A DNA stretch of 64,000 nucleotides from Nostoc sp. B(2019) (GCF_010091925.1 NZ_WVID01000009.1:124001-188000); one strand, 5' to 3'; shown: positions 17,071-27,191, numbered from the stretch's first letter. The notes: a model not told the origin generated them from the sequence alone. A program made the numbers and translations.

Positions 17071-17871
17071 TTAGCCTTTGAAAATGATGTCGTACAATGA
17101 CAACAAAATCTCTACCACAATCAGAATCACTACATACCACTCTACTCGTTGGCTACTGCTATGCTGCATGAACTCCAGCACCGTTTGTGCGGTTTGGGAA
17201 ATTAGCTCTAGTTTGCGTTCCAAGGCATTGTGACGTTCACGAATTTCGTATTCATCCTCCAAGCGCAGATATAAGTTTTCTAGCTGTGGAGATTCCCAAA
17301 GTATCTCCGGCTTATCGATGATCTCTACTCGACCCACAATCTTATGTTGAACTAACAGGGTAGTGCCAAGTTGACGCAGTAATTCCCGACTCTGGCGTCT
17401 GCTCCTGTTTTCACGCTGGAGACTAGCTGCAAATGGTTCAATTTGATCAAATACAGTCGCTAAACTAGTCTCATAATGAGATAGCACAACACTCTTAGCG
17501 AGAATATCAGCCACTATCTGCAAGCGTTCTACACTAAATTCATGCAGTAAAATTTTTCCCTCCTTAACTCGCTCACTCTGTGCTATGTTAAGCTGAACTT
17601 CCACTTCTTCCGTCTCCGGGTTAGCAAAAGATTCGCTAACTTGAGAGGATAGTTCGGTCAAGAAGGCTACCTTTTCCACAGGGTCAAGGTTAAACAGAAT
17701 AACTGCACCATAGCCCAGCAGCACCGCACAGCCGTTTTCACCTACTGTAACCATTAGTGGCATGGTCGCCAAACAGATGTACTTCTCCAATGTATGTAGG
17801 CTAATCTCCTTACCAAGGAATAGGGCCTGCGCTTTAAAGCTATCTCTGTCATTAAAAAGGAATTTTTGCAT
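17071..17871 (-). CDS. RMD1/YagE (DUF155) family membrane-anchored protein
   Basis: A 266-residue protein of the RMD1/DUF155 family, known from yeast mitochondria (Rmd1, Sif2) and from bacteria. The core shows CAVLLGYGAVILFNLDPVEK (about residues 48-67), EFSVERLQIVADILAKSVVLSHYE (about 111-134) and LRLEDEYEIRERHNALERKLELI (about 205-227). A single C-terminal membrane helix follows (WYVVILIVVEILLSLYDIIF), with nearly nothing after it, which is typical. The protein is probably a tail-anchored membrane protein. Its molecular activity is unknown. Confidence 0.82.
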   Translation of the reverse strand: MQKFLFNDRDSFKAQALFLGKEISLHTLEKYICLATMPLMVTVGENGCAVLLGYGAVILFNLDPVEKVAFLTELSSQVSESFANPETEEVEVQLNIAQSERVKEGKILLHEFSVERLQIVADILAKSVVLSHYETSLATVFDQIEPFAASLQRENRSRRQSRELLRQLGTTLLVQHKIVGRVEIIDKPEILWESPQLENLYLRLEDEYEIRERHNALERKLELISQTAQTVLEFMQHSSSQRVEWYVVILIVVEILLSLYDIIFKG

Positions 17872-18142
17872 TGCCGCCCTATACTATGTTCTGCCTATCC
17901 AACTGCTCTGGTAGCGATGTCTACGACAGGCTATGCCTACGCAATTGATGTCTGTTGTCGGAGATCACTATAATCTCAGCTTACCAATAAACCTATCCAG
18001 CACTACCTGAGTATGCGTCGCGGTACTCTTGAAGTAGAAGCTACGGTAAAATCTATAAGTGAGATACTCCCCGCGCCGCGCTGGAGGACAAATCACTGGA
18101 GACTGAGGCGGAGTGGGAATTGTGGATTTTTGAGATGATGTT

Positions 18143-19474
18143 TTAGACAGTTAGGAAATAGCTGGCACTAAGGCTGAGGTTAGTAGAGCCTTGAATGATA
18201 GCAATTAGTTCTAGACTAGTTTCATTCAGGAATAAGGCTATACCTGTAGCCAAACCAGTTGGCACTGCTCCCAAGCTATAACTAGAGTTAGAGCCAGACA
18301 ATTGGAGCGTGTCTTCCAAAATATTGAAATCAGCAATTAGAGCATAGTCGTCTAAGCCGGAAGTACTAGTATTACTATCACTGTAGAAGACACCTACAGT
18401 AGTACCTAGCACAAAGCGATCGCTCCCTGTGCCACCAGTCAAGCGGTCTATTTCACCAACACCTCTTGTTGCTGCATCTGCTCCTGTCAACACGTCATTA
18501 CCTTCATCTCCAAACAGGCGATCGCTACCAGTGCCGCCAAAGACAGAATCATTACCACGTCCACCATAAAGAATATCGTTACCACTATCCCCAAAGAGTA
18601 AATCGTTACCATCGCCACCTGTAATGTAGTCACTTCCTGCATTACCACGGATAGTATCATTGGCTGCACCACCCGCATGGGTGTCGTTGTTAGCAGTACC
18701 CAAAAGATTGAGAGCAACAATACCCTTATTGTTTTTAGTTCTGGCATCGTTCTGCCCAGTAAATCCAGCATTGACTACTGTGTTTAAGTTTAGAAGAATG
18801 CCGTTGGGCTGGGTAAAGCTATTGCCTTGGAGTAATTCTGTATAGAGGGTGTGAGCATAGCTATGATTGCCAGCAAAATTCCACTGTCCGGGCTGGAATA
18901 GGTCGTTCCAGTTGACGTAGATATCTAGAGTAGCCAAGCGAGTATCATAGCCCAGAGTTTCACTAGTATGTAAAGATACAATGCGAGTAGCATCACTTGG
19001 ATCTAAGCGATCGCTTGCTGCTTTGCCTTCAAACTCTGGCCCTGCCGGATCTAGTCCTACTATTTGAGCAAGAGAACGCCCAGTAGATTCACGGTAAGCA
19101 GAGCCAGCAAATCCAGCAATGTGCGCTCCTAGACTATGCCCGATCAGGTTAGTGTAAGTGGGATCTACACCATTATTTATTAAGTATGTAGCTAATTGAT
19201 TACCGACATCGCGTGTTCTGCCCGCGGAAGTGGGATACCATAAGGAGCTAGCTCCTTCCTCCCAATCTACCAAAATAATATTAGCATTAGACTCACGCTG
19301 TCGAATGGTCTGGGCTATGTTTCCCATCCAGCTAGCGGGTTTGTAGTTATTACCTGCGTTGCCACCAGTGCTTTGATAACCATGAATAACAACATAGGTC
19401 GGCGCGTCAGAATTAATTCGCTCCGAACGGTTGATAGAACCGTTACCCCAAACATTAAAGTTGACTTGAACCAT
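18143..19474 (-). CDS. Secreted lipase with RTX calcium-binding repeats
   Basis: A 443-residue protein. Residues about 1-235 are a pancreatic-lipase-type alpha/beta hydrolase: YVVIHGYQSTGG oxyanion region, nucleophile Ser114 in IGHSLGAHIAGF, Asp in GLDPAGPEFEG near residue 142 and a His in GNHSYAHTLY near 204. Residues about 255-335 are nonapeptide RTX repeats (GGDGNDLLFGDSGNDILYGG) that bind calcium. The C-terminal 100 residues are Ser/Leu-rich, as in type I secretion signals. There is no N-terminal signal peptide, which fits export by an ABC/TolC system; no such transporter is nearby. It probably cleaves esters or phospholipids outside the cell. Confidence 0.85.
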   Translation of the reverse strand: MVQVNFNVWGNGSINRSERINSDAPTYVVIHGYQSTGGNAGNNYKPASWMGNIAQTIRQRESNANIILVDWEEGASSLWYPTSAGRTRDVGNQLATYLINNGVDPTYTNLIGHSLGAHIAGFAGSAYRESTGRSLAQIVGLDPAGPEFEGKAASDRLDPSDATRIVSLHTSETLGYDTRLATLDIYVNWNDLFQPGQWNFAGNHSYAHTLYTELLQGNSFTQPNGILLNLNTVVNAGFTGQNDARTKNNKGIVALNLLGTANNDTHAGGAANDTIRGNAGSDYITGGDGNDLLFGDSGNDILYGGRGNDSVFGGTGSDRLFGDEGNDVLTGADAATRGVGEIDRLTGGTGSDRFVLGTTVGVFYSDSNTSTSGLDDYALIADFNILEDTLQLSGSNSSYSLGAVPTGLATGIALFLNETSLELIAIIQGSTNLSLSASYFLTV

Positions 19475-20633
19475 CTGAAAAATCCTATGTGGAAAATTCC
19501 TGTTTCTTGGGATTAAAATTATTTCTGAGCAAGAATTTCACTTATTTTCTTGCTGAGATGCCTACAATCAAATAAATGCCAGATAACAAGTTATTTAGTG
19601 TAGCTGATTTAATTTATTAAAAATATTTAACGTAATACCAAAATATTTGTAAAGACGTTCTGTTGGCATATCTCTACATCCAGATTCATACCTCAATTCA
19701 GCAATATCCATAAAGTTAATTAATTAAAAAAACTAATCTGGAGATGAACAAATTTAAAATAGCTAATTAATCTTCTGGTTAAAATCAGCATAAATTTAAT
19801 TTAAAATTAGATAAGTTTTTATTTATGTCATGATTAAGGTAATGAGTTGCTGGTTAATAGTTATAGTTGTCGAGCCACCACCGTCGAGGTTGAGAGCATC
19901 TGTTGCTCCAAGCGATCAGATGATGCGATCGCTTTATTCAAAACTTGCACCTACACTTTTTCCTGGCTGACAACCGTCAACTGCATAATGATTTCTACTC
20001 ATACACGAGTCGGAAGCTTTAAGGGTAAACGAAACTCACGCGGTGAGTTGGAACCCCCCAGATTTATCTGTGGGGTAGTTCAGGCTATCTGGCAGTTGTT
20101 TGCAAAATGGTGCGGAAAATATTGATGGAACGCTCACCGTGAGCAACTAGAATGCTTCCTTGCACCTGTTAAAGATTGCCCCAAAATCTTGTGATGCAAT
20201 TGAGTCAGCAGCCATTAACAGCAAAAAAGTAATTTGAGCGATCGCCCTTGGCGGGCACTTCGTGCCATCACTAAACTAGAAACATCCCCTTTTCATGATC
20301 ATCAAAAGTGGACAAGATCCAAAAAAATCTGCCAACTTGGCTGAAGTGACTATAGAAAAATAGTATTCTGTATATCAAGTAACTATTTTTCTGCAAATCT
20401 ACCTACCAAAATATTGGCGGTTAAAGCTAAACTACTATGAATTTTCATAGCGTTTGTTTGCAAGATGTCTAATCATCAAACTATCAGATTTAAGGCTGTT
20501 CAGATAGCCACTGCCGAAATTATCATCTGTCACTACCGCATTGCGGACATTTTGCCCGCTTCTATTTAGTGACCATAAGAGGGTGGGTTGAATTTAGCAA
20601 CCTCAATTTAGGCAAGTCATATTAGGGTTAGTT
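19475..20633. other. 1.16 kb intergenic region upstream of the HetP-family gene
   Basis: No believable gene was found. A plus-strand frame at 19847-20125 has unusual composition and no family resemblance. A GGAACCCCCCAGA/TCTGTGGGG foldback lies near 20050, and a GGCGGGCACTTCGTGCC repeat near 20258. Long untranslated upstream regions are common for heterocyst-differentiation genes, so control elements of the HetP gene may lie here. Confidence 0.4.
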
Positions 20634-21065
20634 ATGAACTACCAAATTCCTTCTTCTCAGGCAAATTACCATAAAGCCATTAGTCCAGAACAATTGAATC
20701 AGGTCGTCGAAGCTATTGTCGATGGTCGATATTCTTGGGCTTGTGTACTAATTTTGCGTTTCGTTGGTTACAATCCACTCCACTTTATTCCCCAACGAAC
20801 TTACAGCCGTTTAATAAAAGAAAATAGCCAAGTTCAGCCTCCTAGTGGATCTAGCCATCAAGTACAAGCAACCATGAATTCTACCTTAAGTAGCCCTGGT
20901 AGACAAGATTCATCTAAAGTTTTAGGTAATAATAACCTGGATTATTTAGAAACTTTAGACAAAAAACAGCGCGATCGCCAAGACAGTAATATACCACTTT
21001 ATTCAGACACAAAGATTACAGAATTATCTTCGTACAGACTTAATAAACTGCACAAACACAACTAG
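20634..21065 (+). CDS. HetP-family heterocyst differentiation protein
   Basis: A 143-residue protein whose first 65 residues match the HetP family: ISPEQLNQVVEAIVDGRYSW, ACVLILRFVGYNPLHFIPQR and TYSRLIKEN. HetP is needed for commitment to heterocyst fate in Anabaena 7120, where three further homologues tune timing. This one has an 80-residue polar tail (Gln/Ser/Asn-rich), so it cannot be said which paralogue it is. The start follows TTAGGGTTAGTT. The long upstream region suggests complex regulation. The gene is strong evidence that the organism forms heterocysts. Confidence 0.85.
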   Translation: MNYQIPSSQANYHKAISPEQLNQVVEAIVDGRYSWACVLILRFVGYNPLHFIPQRTYSRLIKENSQVQPPSGSSHQVQATMNSTLSSPGRQDSSKVLGNNNLDYLETLDKKQRDRQDSNIPLYSDTKITELSSYRLNKLHKHN

Positions 21066-21419
21066 TCACGCTTTTTTACAAGACGTTATGCGTGGCTGAT
21101 TTCTTTGCAGAAATCCGCGGAATTCAAAATGTCAAACAAGATGCATTTTTAGTTTCCGCCATGATGTACTAGTTACCAAATCTTTGTACTTGTTGTTTTT
21201 AATAATTTTAATTGCGTTTATCAAAAATTCACGTTTTTACAGGCATTTATCACTAGTTAGTACATCACGGCGTAAATAAGCGCAAAGTTGCAAAGCTCGC
21301 CAGGTGGAAGATTCCATCCGGCAGACTTTGCGGCGGTGTCGGTTTCCATCCCGCTAAACTTTGTAAGAGAATCATCCATTCCCAATCAACAAAACGCTGG
21401 CGGTATAAGAATTACAAGA
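21066..21419. other. Intergenic region with a MITE-like element
   Basis: About 350 bases with no gene. It contains the palindromic element at 21157-21272, followed by short GC-rich repeats (CAGGTGGAAGATTCCATC, GGTTTCCATCCCGC). A frame at 21288-21503 crosses these repeats and is not believed. Confidence 0.45.
21157..21272. repeat. MITE-like element with CGCC(A/G)TGATGTACTA ends
   Basis: The left end reads CGCCATGATGTACTAGTTA and the reverse complement of the right end reads CGCCGTGATGTACTAACTA. The inverted arms match at 16 of 19 positions around an AT-rich core of about 80 bases. No coding capacity. Confidence 0.6.
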
Positions 21420-21779
21420 CTAGCCAAACCAATCAGATGCAACATGAGAAGGATCAACTGCGTCTGGAATATGCCGATTTATCTCCTCTGCTTGCTCGGA
21501 TAAAATTTGTTCAATTCCTTGGCGAATGATGGCTTCTACATGTACGGTTTGTTCGAGACAGTAACGCAGAGAGTCTGAGCTGATCAAATGCTCTTTTTCT
21601 TTTTCATCAACTGTTAGGTAATGATTAGGAATTCTATTTAAAGTATAAGCAATCAAATTCTGCCTAAAATCAGGGTTTGCAAAAGCTTCTTGATAAGGAT
21701 GATGAGGATATTGTTCTAAAATATCCTCAATTTCTTGAATAACAAACGGCATTGTTAAATTAACGATAGTTTTAGACAT
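21420..21779 (-). CDS. ComFB-family protein
   Basis: A 119-residue protein related to the late-competence protein ComFB. It carries the ALTYMIPF-like start (VNLTMPFVIQEIEDILEQYP), the FRQNLIAYTLNRIPNHYLTVDE core (about residues 38-59) and a helical C-terminus. In cyanobacteria, ComFB-domain proteins have recently been described as cyclic-di-nucleotide-binding; whether this copy binds one is an inference. The downstream side (21288-21419) is repeat DNA. Just upstream on the same strand is a remnant of a phosphatase-like gene (21819-21962). Confidence 0.78.
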   Translation of the reverse strand: MSKTIVNLTMPFVIQEIEDILEQYPHHPYQEAFANPDFRQNLIAYTLNRIPNHYLTVDEKEKEHLISSDSLRYCLEQTVHVEAIIRQGIEQILSEQAEEINRHIPDAVDPSHVASDWFG

Positions 21780-21818
21780 TTTTCAATCCCTGTTTTGCAT
21801 TTTAGATTGTTATAGTTT

Positions 21819-21962
21819 TCAAATTAAGGACTGATATTCACTTGGTAAAGTATAAATAAGAAGTTTTTGAGATTTATAACGATCATCAGCTATTTGTTGT
21901 AACTGCTCTGGGGTAATTTGTCCAGCGATCGCTAAATCATCAATCTTCCTAACAACATTCAT
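21819..21962 (-). pseudogene. Remnant of a DUF442/beta-lactamase-hydrolase-like phosphatase gene
   Basis: A 47-codon frame starts MNVVRKIDDL and continues AIAGQITPEQLQQIADD. This matches the beginning of the DUF442 (PTP-like, 'beta-lactamase hydrolase-like') domain, normally about 110 residues long. After YKS the sequence departs from the family and stops, losing the Cys-x5-Arg phosphatase loop. It is best read as a 3'-truncated gene. The DNA beyond its start (21985-22215) is dense repeat, which may mark the rearrangement. Confidence 0.5.
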
Positions 21963-21984
21963 CAGACTCAAACTCCCAGTAATG

Positions 21985-22215
21985 AATCTTGAAAAGAAAA
22001 GCTTTGCTCACGCACCGCAATACCTTTCGGTTAAGGGGGAAAGGGAAAAGCGCAAAGTCTGAGCGGTTCGCGGAGCGTCTCTTAGAGAGGCTTCCGACGC
22101 TCCTACGTCGCTCTAAGCGTACCCCTCGCGCAGCGTTTCGTAGAGAAGGCTTTACGCTGCGCTATCAGTTGGCGCAGCCCGCCGCAGGCATCAGAACTTT
22201 GTAAGAGAGGGTAAA
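21985..22215. repeat. Cluster of GC-rich Nostoc-type short dispersed repeats
   Basis: The stretch contains AAGCTTTGCTCACGCACC, GCGGTTCGCGGAGCGTCTC, CGACGCTCCTACGTCGC, GCGCAGCGTTTCGTAGAG and GGCGCAGCCCGCCGCAGGC, all short palindromic repeat units. The overlapping frame 21989-22204 is an artefact of these repeats. The next 200 bases up to 22418 hold nothing recognisable. Confidence 0.65.
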
Positions 22216-22418
22216 AGCTGAAATTTACCTAGGTAAGCTGGGGGAGCTGTATCAGGATTTTCGTGAAATGGTATTAAAGTCTCAATTTAGGAAAAGAATT
22301 TGAGGAACTTGTGAGGGAATCATCCAATTAAGAACTTATGCATCTTAAGATTCTGTCAAGGGTCAAGAGACAGTGGTTATTTATTTGCTTTGCCACCCCA
22401 GTCCCCAGTCCCCTAACT

Positions 22419-25400
22419 TTAGCCTCGAAGTATCTGGTGTAAGCTTGTCAATAACTCTCTGGCTGTGTAGGGCTTTGATAAAAATGCTTGGATATCAGGC
22501 CCAGCAGCTTGAGTGAAGAACTCAGTTGAGTGTAGTCCGCTACAAGCGATGATTTGAACTTGTGGGTTCATTTTTTGCAAGGTGCGAATGGCGGTGATTC
22601 CATCCATCTCTGGCATCATCATATCCATCAGTACAGTATTGATTTTATGCTTGTGCTGGGCATAGAGGGCGATCGCCTCGATGCCATTACTGGCGGTGAG
22701 ACTCTTGTAGTTGTGGCTGTCCAGGATGATTGTGGCAATCTCACGAATTTGGGCTTCATCATCCACAACTAAAATCAATTCTCCCTGTCCTTGAGGCATA
22801 TCTAGATTGTCTGTACTCAAGGTTTGGGTTGCTTGCACCGCTGGTAAGAACAGCCGAAATTGGCTACCTTGTTCAACTCCTTGGCTAGACACCTTGACAA
22901 AACCGCCGTGGCTTTTAATAATGCCAAGCGTAGTTGAAAGACCTAATCCTGTACCTGTGCTGACATCTTTTGTGGTGAAAAATGGCTCAAAAATTCTATC
23001 TAATATTTCTGGCGGCATCCCAATTCCAGTATCCGCAACAGTAATCACAATATGAGGCCCAACTGTGGCTTCAAGATTCATTTTGGTATATGCATCATCA
23101 ATGAACTTGTTCTGGGCAGAAATTTTGATACTACCGCCGTCTGGCATTGCATCACGGGCATTTACTACCAGATTCATCAGTACTTGATGCAGTTGTGTAA
23201 TGTCTCCAGAGATAGTCCAAAGGTCTTCTGCTATGTCTATGGAAAATTCAATAGATTTGGGAAATGTCTGCTGAGCAATCTGAGTAATTTCCGAAATCAG
23301 ATGTTTTGCTTGGAGAATTGTGTGTTCTCCTTTAAATCCTCGCGCAAAAGATAAGACTTGCTTCACTAAAGCTGCACCGCGTTTGGCGTTGCTTTCTACA
23401 AGTGCGAGTAGTTGCCCAGAGCGCTCCTCATCTTGGGCAAATCTTCCTTGTACTAATTGAGCTGCTGCCAAAATTGGTGTCAGTATATTGTTCAAGTCGT
23501 GGGCAATGCCACCTGCAAGAGTGCCAAGGCTTTCCAATCGCTGGGTGCGGAAAGACTGGGCTTGGAGTTGTTTTTTTTCTGTGATGTCAGTGTCAACGCT
23601 GAGGATGGATTTCGGTTCTCCGGCAGCATCGTGCATTAATGTCCAGCGACTTTCTACGATAATTTCCTGACCGGATTTGGTAACTTTATTTAACTCACCC
23701 TGCCACGAACCAAACTCAACTACATTTTTTAAAGCTATTTCCAATTCCGGCGAAGTTTTTTTGTATAAAAGCTCCTGGGGATCTTTTCCCACAGCCTCAG
23801 TTGCTTGCCAACCGTACAGACGCTCTGCACCTTTATTCCAGAATAAAATTTGGCTTTTGAAATCTCGGACTAAAATTGCATCGGTGGCGATATCAAGTAG
23901 AGCTGCTTGTTCGTAGATTTTTTGTTCTGCTTGCTTGCGATCGCTAATGTCAGAAAATGAAGCGACTACTGCATAAGGGATTGGGTTATTATCTTGAAAC
24001 AGGGGTTGGGAATTAATCAAAATCCAGGCTAGTTGTTTATTGGGCTTGTAGATTCCCATAACTACATTTGAACAAGGTTTGCCTGTACATAAGGTGACTA
24101 CTGGTGGATAGTTTTCACTAGGGAAGGGAGAGCCGTCTTCACAAACAACTTGCCAACGGGGATCTTCAGGGGTTCGTCCGATCATCTCGTTGGCGCTCAG
24201 TCCCAGAATGCGCTCAGCGCTGGTATTACAAGCAACTATTCTGCAATCATCAGCCTCCTGTAGCACAACACCTTCTTGCATGACTGTCACGACTGAACGA
24301 TAGCGTTCTTCGCTTTTTATGAGGGCTTTCTCAGCCTGCTTGCGATCTGTAATATCCCTATTTATACCGATCATCCGTATCGGCTGACCAATTTCGTCAT
24401 GGTAAACCTGACTTCTGCAATTTAACCAGTGTACGCTGCCGTCGGGCCAGACGACCCGATATTCCACAGTTCCGCTTCCTTCCTCAAGAGCGCGAGCTAA
24501 AGCCTCAGCCGCAAATTTGCGATCTTCTGGATAGATTAAATTGAGATAATCCTCATAGTTTGGACACAAGGTGCCGCTTGGCAGACCATATAGTGGCCCC
24601 ATATTGGCAGACCAAATACCCTGGTTAGTGATCAGGTTCCTGTCCCATATACCCATCTGGGCAGCTTCTAGGGCTAAACTCAATCGCGCCTCACTCTGGC
24701 GCAGTGACTCTTCTGCTTGCTTGCGTTCTGTGATATCTTCGGCGATGCCACCATAGGAGTAAACGTTTCCTTGTTCATCTTGCATGACAAAGCCGCGATC
24801 CCAGATCCAACGCACCGATCCATCAGGTCGCAAAATGCGATATTCTTCACTGATACCTTCACCAAGCATCTGTCGCTTTAATTTTTCCATCAAGCGATCG
24901 CGATCCTCTGGATAAACTGTGCCTACCCAAGATTTAGGCTGGTCACGCAGACTTTGACAAGAGCGACCCCAAATTCTTTCATAAGCAGGATTAACATACA
25001 GGTTTTCCCCCGTTTCTGGGTCAGCAATCCAGATCAGTGCATGGGTGTTTTCGGCAAAATGACGAAATTTTTCCTCGCTTTCCCGCAGTGCTTCCTCCAT
25101 CTGCTTGCGCTCAGTGATATCTCTTGCGACTCCTTGAACTTCAAAAACCTCTCCTGTTTCATCCTTAATTGCGGACAGGTTCCATTCAAACCAGCGAATA
25201 CCGTTAACTGTGAATGTGCGTTGCTCTCTAATAGTCAAGCAATGAGGTGGCGATAGGATGGCCGTCATGTATTGCATCGCTTGAGGCAATTCATCTGGAT
25301 GGAAAAACTCAGATAACGATTGACCACGCAATTCATCCAATTGCCAGCCTAATGTTTGACACGCCGCTGTATTAGCAAAGGTAATCTTCCCTTGCAAATC

Positions 25401-26672
25401 TATACGGATAATCATATCGGTTTGGCTTTCAACTAGCTGGCGATAGAGTTTCTCACTTTGCCGCAATGCTTCCTCGGCCCGTTGACGCTCGGCGATTTCT
25501 TCTTGCAACAGCGTGTTAGCCACGACAATTTCAGCCGTACGTTCAGCCACGCGTCTTTCTAACTCCTCAGTGGCTCGGTGCAGTATTTCCTCTGCCTGCT
25601 TGCGTACGGTGATATCGCAGAGCAACCACCGCCAACCAACTCGCTGGCCTCGTGAGTCATACACCGCAGCTAACCTGATACTTGCCGGAAAAGGTGTACC
25701 TCTTCGCGGCTGTAGATAAATTTCCCAGTCCTGTGTCTTTTGAAAATTATTCAGTTGGGCGATAAAGGTGGAATGGTCTGGTTGAGCAATAAACAAAATC
25801 AATGGTTTACCCACCAGATATTTTTGCTGCACACAGAGCAAGGTTGCTGCTGCATGGTTAGCCTCTTTGATGATCCCGGTTGTATCAGTTACCAAGTAAC
25901 CATCTGGAGCAAATTCAAACAAATCCTGGTAACGCTGACGCTGCGATTCTACTTTCTCACGAGCAGCAGACAGTTCTTCATTTTGTTGGCGCAGTTCCTC
26001 TTCTACTACCTTAAGTTCTTCGAGGGTTTGCTGAAGTTCCTCGTTGACTTGCATGACTTGGGGTAATTGTCCCTCAACCAATCGTTTTAAATAATTATGA
26101 GTTTGGCAGCAGACTTCCTTTATTTGCTGATTGGCGTGCTCTAATTCATCTGGGGGTTTTTGTAAATATTGCTGTAACCCTTCAACAACCCCAACCATTT
26201 TCACAAGATCAAATGCGTGCAGCAAGGTAGTTTCAGTGACGATTCCTACTAATTGCTTCTCCGAGTCCAAAATGGGTAGATAGCGAATTCCGTGCTGACG
26301 CAGTAACGACCAGGCTGTGAAGATATCCTGAGAACCTGATTGTGTGAGGGTAACAACTTGCTGCCTCATCACCTCAGCTATTGTCACCTTGGATAAATCT
26401 TGATGATAATTTGTGATTTTTACTACATCTTCTTCAGTTAATATTCCCAATAACTGCGATCGCTCCACGACCAAGACACAGCCACTTACTTGCTGACTCC
26501 AGCTTGAATCGCATGACGAATTTAAATCTGTCAGCCCACAATTGCTACTTCGTTTCTGACTCATTAATGCAATGGCTTCGACTACAGATCTATCAGGGCT
26601 AATCGTCAATGGAGAACGATCAATAACATGACACAAAGTAGGCAAATCAATAAGCTGATCTTTAAATCGCAT
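22419..26672 (-). CDS. Hybrid sensor histidine kinase: CBS pair, coiled coil, six PAS domains, HisKA, HATPase, receiver
   Basis: A 1417-residue soluble signalling protein. Order: two CBS domains (about 10-165), a Gln/Glu-rich coiled coil (about 170-250), a first PAS (about 250-360), then five more PAS/PAC units to about 1040, each closed by a DITERKQ- or DISDRKQ-type end. HisKA has its phosphoacceptor His1058 in LAGGIAHDLNNIL, and HATPase N and G boxes are at about 1150-1260 (NLVVNARDAMPDGG, VADTGIGMP, GTGLGLST). The C-terminal receiver carries Asp1350 in VLMDMMMPEMDG. There is no membrane segment, so the input is cytoplasmic: adenosine nucleotides at CBS and small ligands, haem or flavin at PAS are possible. 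No output regulator gene is adjacent. Confidence 0.92.
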   Translation of the reverse strand: MRFKDQLIDLPTLCHVIDRSPLTISPDRSVVEAIALMSQKRSSNCGLTDLNSSCDSSWSQQVSGCVLVVERSQLLGILTEEDVVKITNYHQDLSKVTIAEVMRQQVVTLTQSGSQDIFTAWSLLRQHGIRYLPILDSEKQLVGIVTETTLLHAFDLVKMVGVVEGLQQYLQKPPDELEHANQQIKEVCCQTHNYLKRLVEGQLPQVMQVNEELQQTLEELKVVEEELRQQNEELSAAREKVESQRQRYQDLFEFAPDGYLVTDTTGIIKEANHAAATLLCVQQKYLVGKPLILFIAQPDHSTFIAQLNNFQKTQDWEIYLQPRRGTPFPASIRLAAVYDSRGQRVGWRWLLCDITVRKQAEEILHRATEELERRVAERTAEIVVANTLLQEEIAERQRAEEALRQSEKLYRQLVESQTDMIIRIDLQGKITFANTAACQTLGWQLDELRGQSLSEFFHPDELPQAMQYMTAILSPPHCLTIREQRTFTVNGIRWFEWNLSAIKDETGEVFEVQGVARDITERKQMEEALRESEEKFRHFAENTHALIWIADPETGENLYVNPAYERIWGRSCQSLRDQPKSWVGTVYPEDRDRLMEKLKRQMLGEGISEEYRILRPDGSVRWIWDRGFVMQDEQGNVYSYGGIAEDITERKQAEESLRQSEARLSLALEAAQMGIWDRNLITNQGIWSANMGPLYGLPSGTLCPNYEDYLNLIYPEDRKFAAEALARALEEGSGTVEYRVVWPDGSVHWLNCRSQVYHDEIGQPIRMIGINRDITDRKQAEKALIKSEERYRSVVTVMQEGVVLQEADDCRIVACNTSAERILGLSANEMIGRTPEDPRWQVVCEDGSPFPSENYPPVVTLCTGKPCSNVVMGIYKPNKQLAWILINSQPLFQDNNPIPYAVVASFSDISDRKQAEQKIYEQAALLDIATDAILVRDFKSQILFWNKGAERLYGWQATEAVGKDPQELLYKKTSPELEIALKNVVEFGSWQGELNKVTKSGQEIIVESRWTLMHDAAGEPKSILSVDTDITEKKQLQAQSFRTQRLESLGTLAGGIAHDLNNILTPILAAAQLVQGRFAQDEERSGQLLALVESNAKRGAALVKQVLSFARGFKGEHTILQAKHLISEITQIAQQTFPKSIEFSIDIAEDLWTISGDITQLHQVLMNLVVNARDAMPDGGSIKISAQNKFIDDAYTKMNLEATVGPHIVITVADTGIGMPPEILDRIFEPFFTTKDVSTGTGLGLSTTLGIIKSHGGFVKVSSQGVEQGSQFRLFLPAVQATQTLSTDNLDMPQGQGELILVVDDEAQIREIATIILDSHNYKSLTASNGIEAIALYAQHKHKINTVLMDMMMPEMDGITAIRTLQKMNPQVQIIACSGLHSTEFFTQAAGPDIQAFLSKPYTARELLTSLHQILRG

Positions 26673-26932
26673 AGTTAATTCGTCAATTCTAATTATGTTA
26701 TTGACATGAAAACGATATGGTGAAAGCTATCGTGAGAAAACTGAAGAATAACAGTGCTGCTCACGCTGTAAGAGAGTATTGATTAAATTTATTGATAAAT
26801 ATGCCATGTCAATATTACAAAGCTGTGTGCAAGGGTTATAGCTCAAGTTAATATCTCAGACAGAAAGAGGATGGAATTTTGTAGTGGTCAAACTAATTCT
26901 ATTGTTAAATCAGCAATAGATGAGCTGTTATC

Positions 26933-27157
26933 TCAAGAAATTATCCTATTTAGATAGGACAGATAGTACTGTTGGAGTGCCATCTGTGCAATTAATTGCT
27001 TAAGGGATGAGATGTTATTCCCCCCCATGAGGGATATGCAATGAGTATCAATAAGCATCACAGCATTGCCACTGCCATCCGAGTATAGGGGCCTAATGGC
27101 TTTTGCTAAATAGCGATCGCTGTCATGAATGGGTGAATTATCCAAATAAAAAAGCAT
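26933..27157 (-). CDS. Doubtful 74-residue open frame
   Basis: The translation is protein-like (YLDNSPIHDSDRYLAKAI, AVMLIDTHCISLMGG) but matches no family known to me. Its ATG lies inside the terminator hairpin of the oxidoreductase gene, and no ribosome-binding site is visible. It may be a remnant or chance frame. The region on either side (26673-26932) shows no other gene. Confidence 0.22.
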   Translation of the reverse strand: MLFYLDNSPIHDSDRYLAKAIRPLYSDGSGNAVMLIDTHCISLMGGNNISSLKQLIAQMALQQYYLSYLNRIIS

Positions 27158-27191
27158 TCAAGCATTTTGCTTTCTTAAAATGCTTGAATGC
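27148..27191 (-). terminator. Intrinsic terminator of the carotenoid-type oxidoreductase gene
   Basis: GCATTCAAGCATTTT and AAAATGCTTGAATGC form a perfect 15-bp stem with an 8-base loop. On the minus strand it is followed by TTTTTTATTT. It begins 20 bases after the stop codon at 27212. Confidence 0.85.

Noticed and set aside
19847-20125. 92-residue frame upstream of the HetP gene
   Set aside because: Unusual composition, no family resemblance, and overlap with a palindromic repeat.
22554-26066. Many plus-strand frames across the hybrid kinase gene
   Set aside because: They are antisense shadows of a gene with clear domains throughout.
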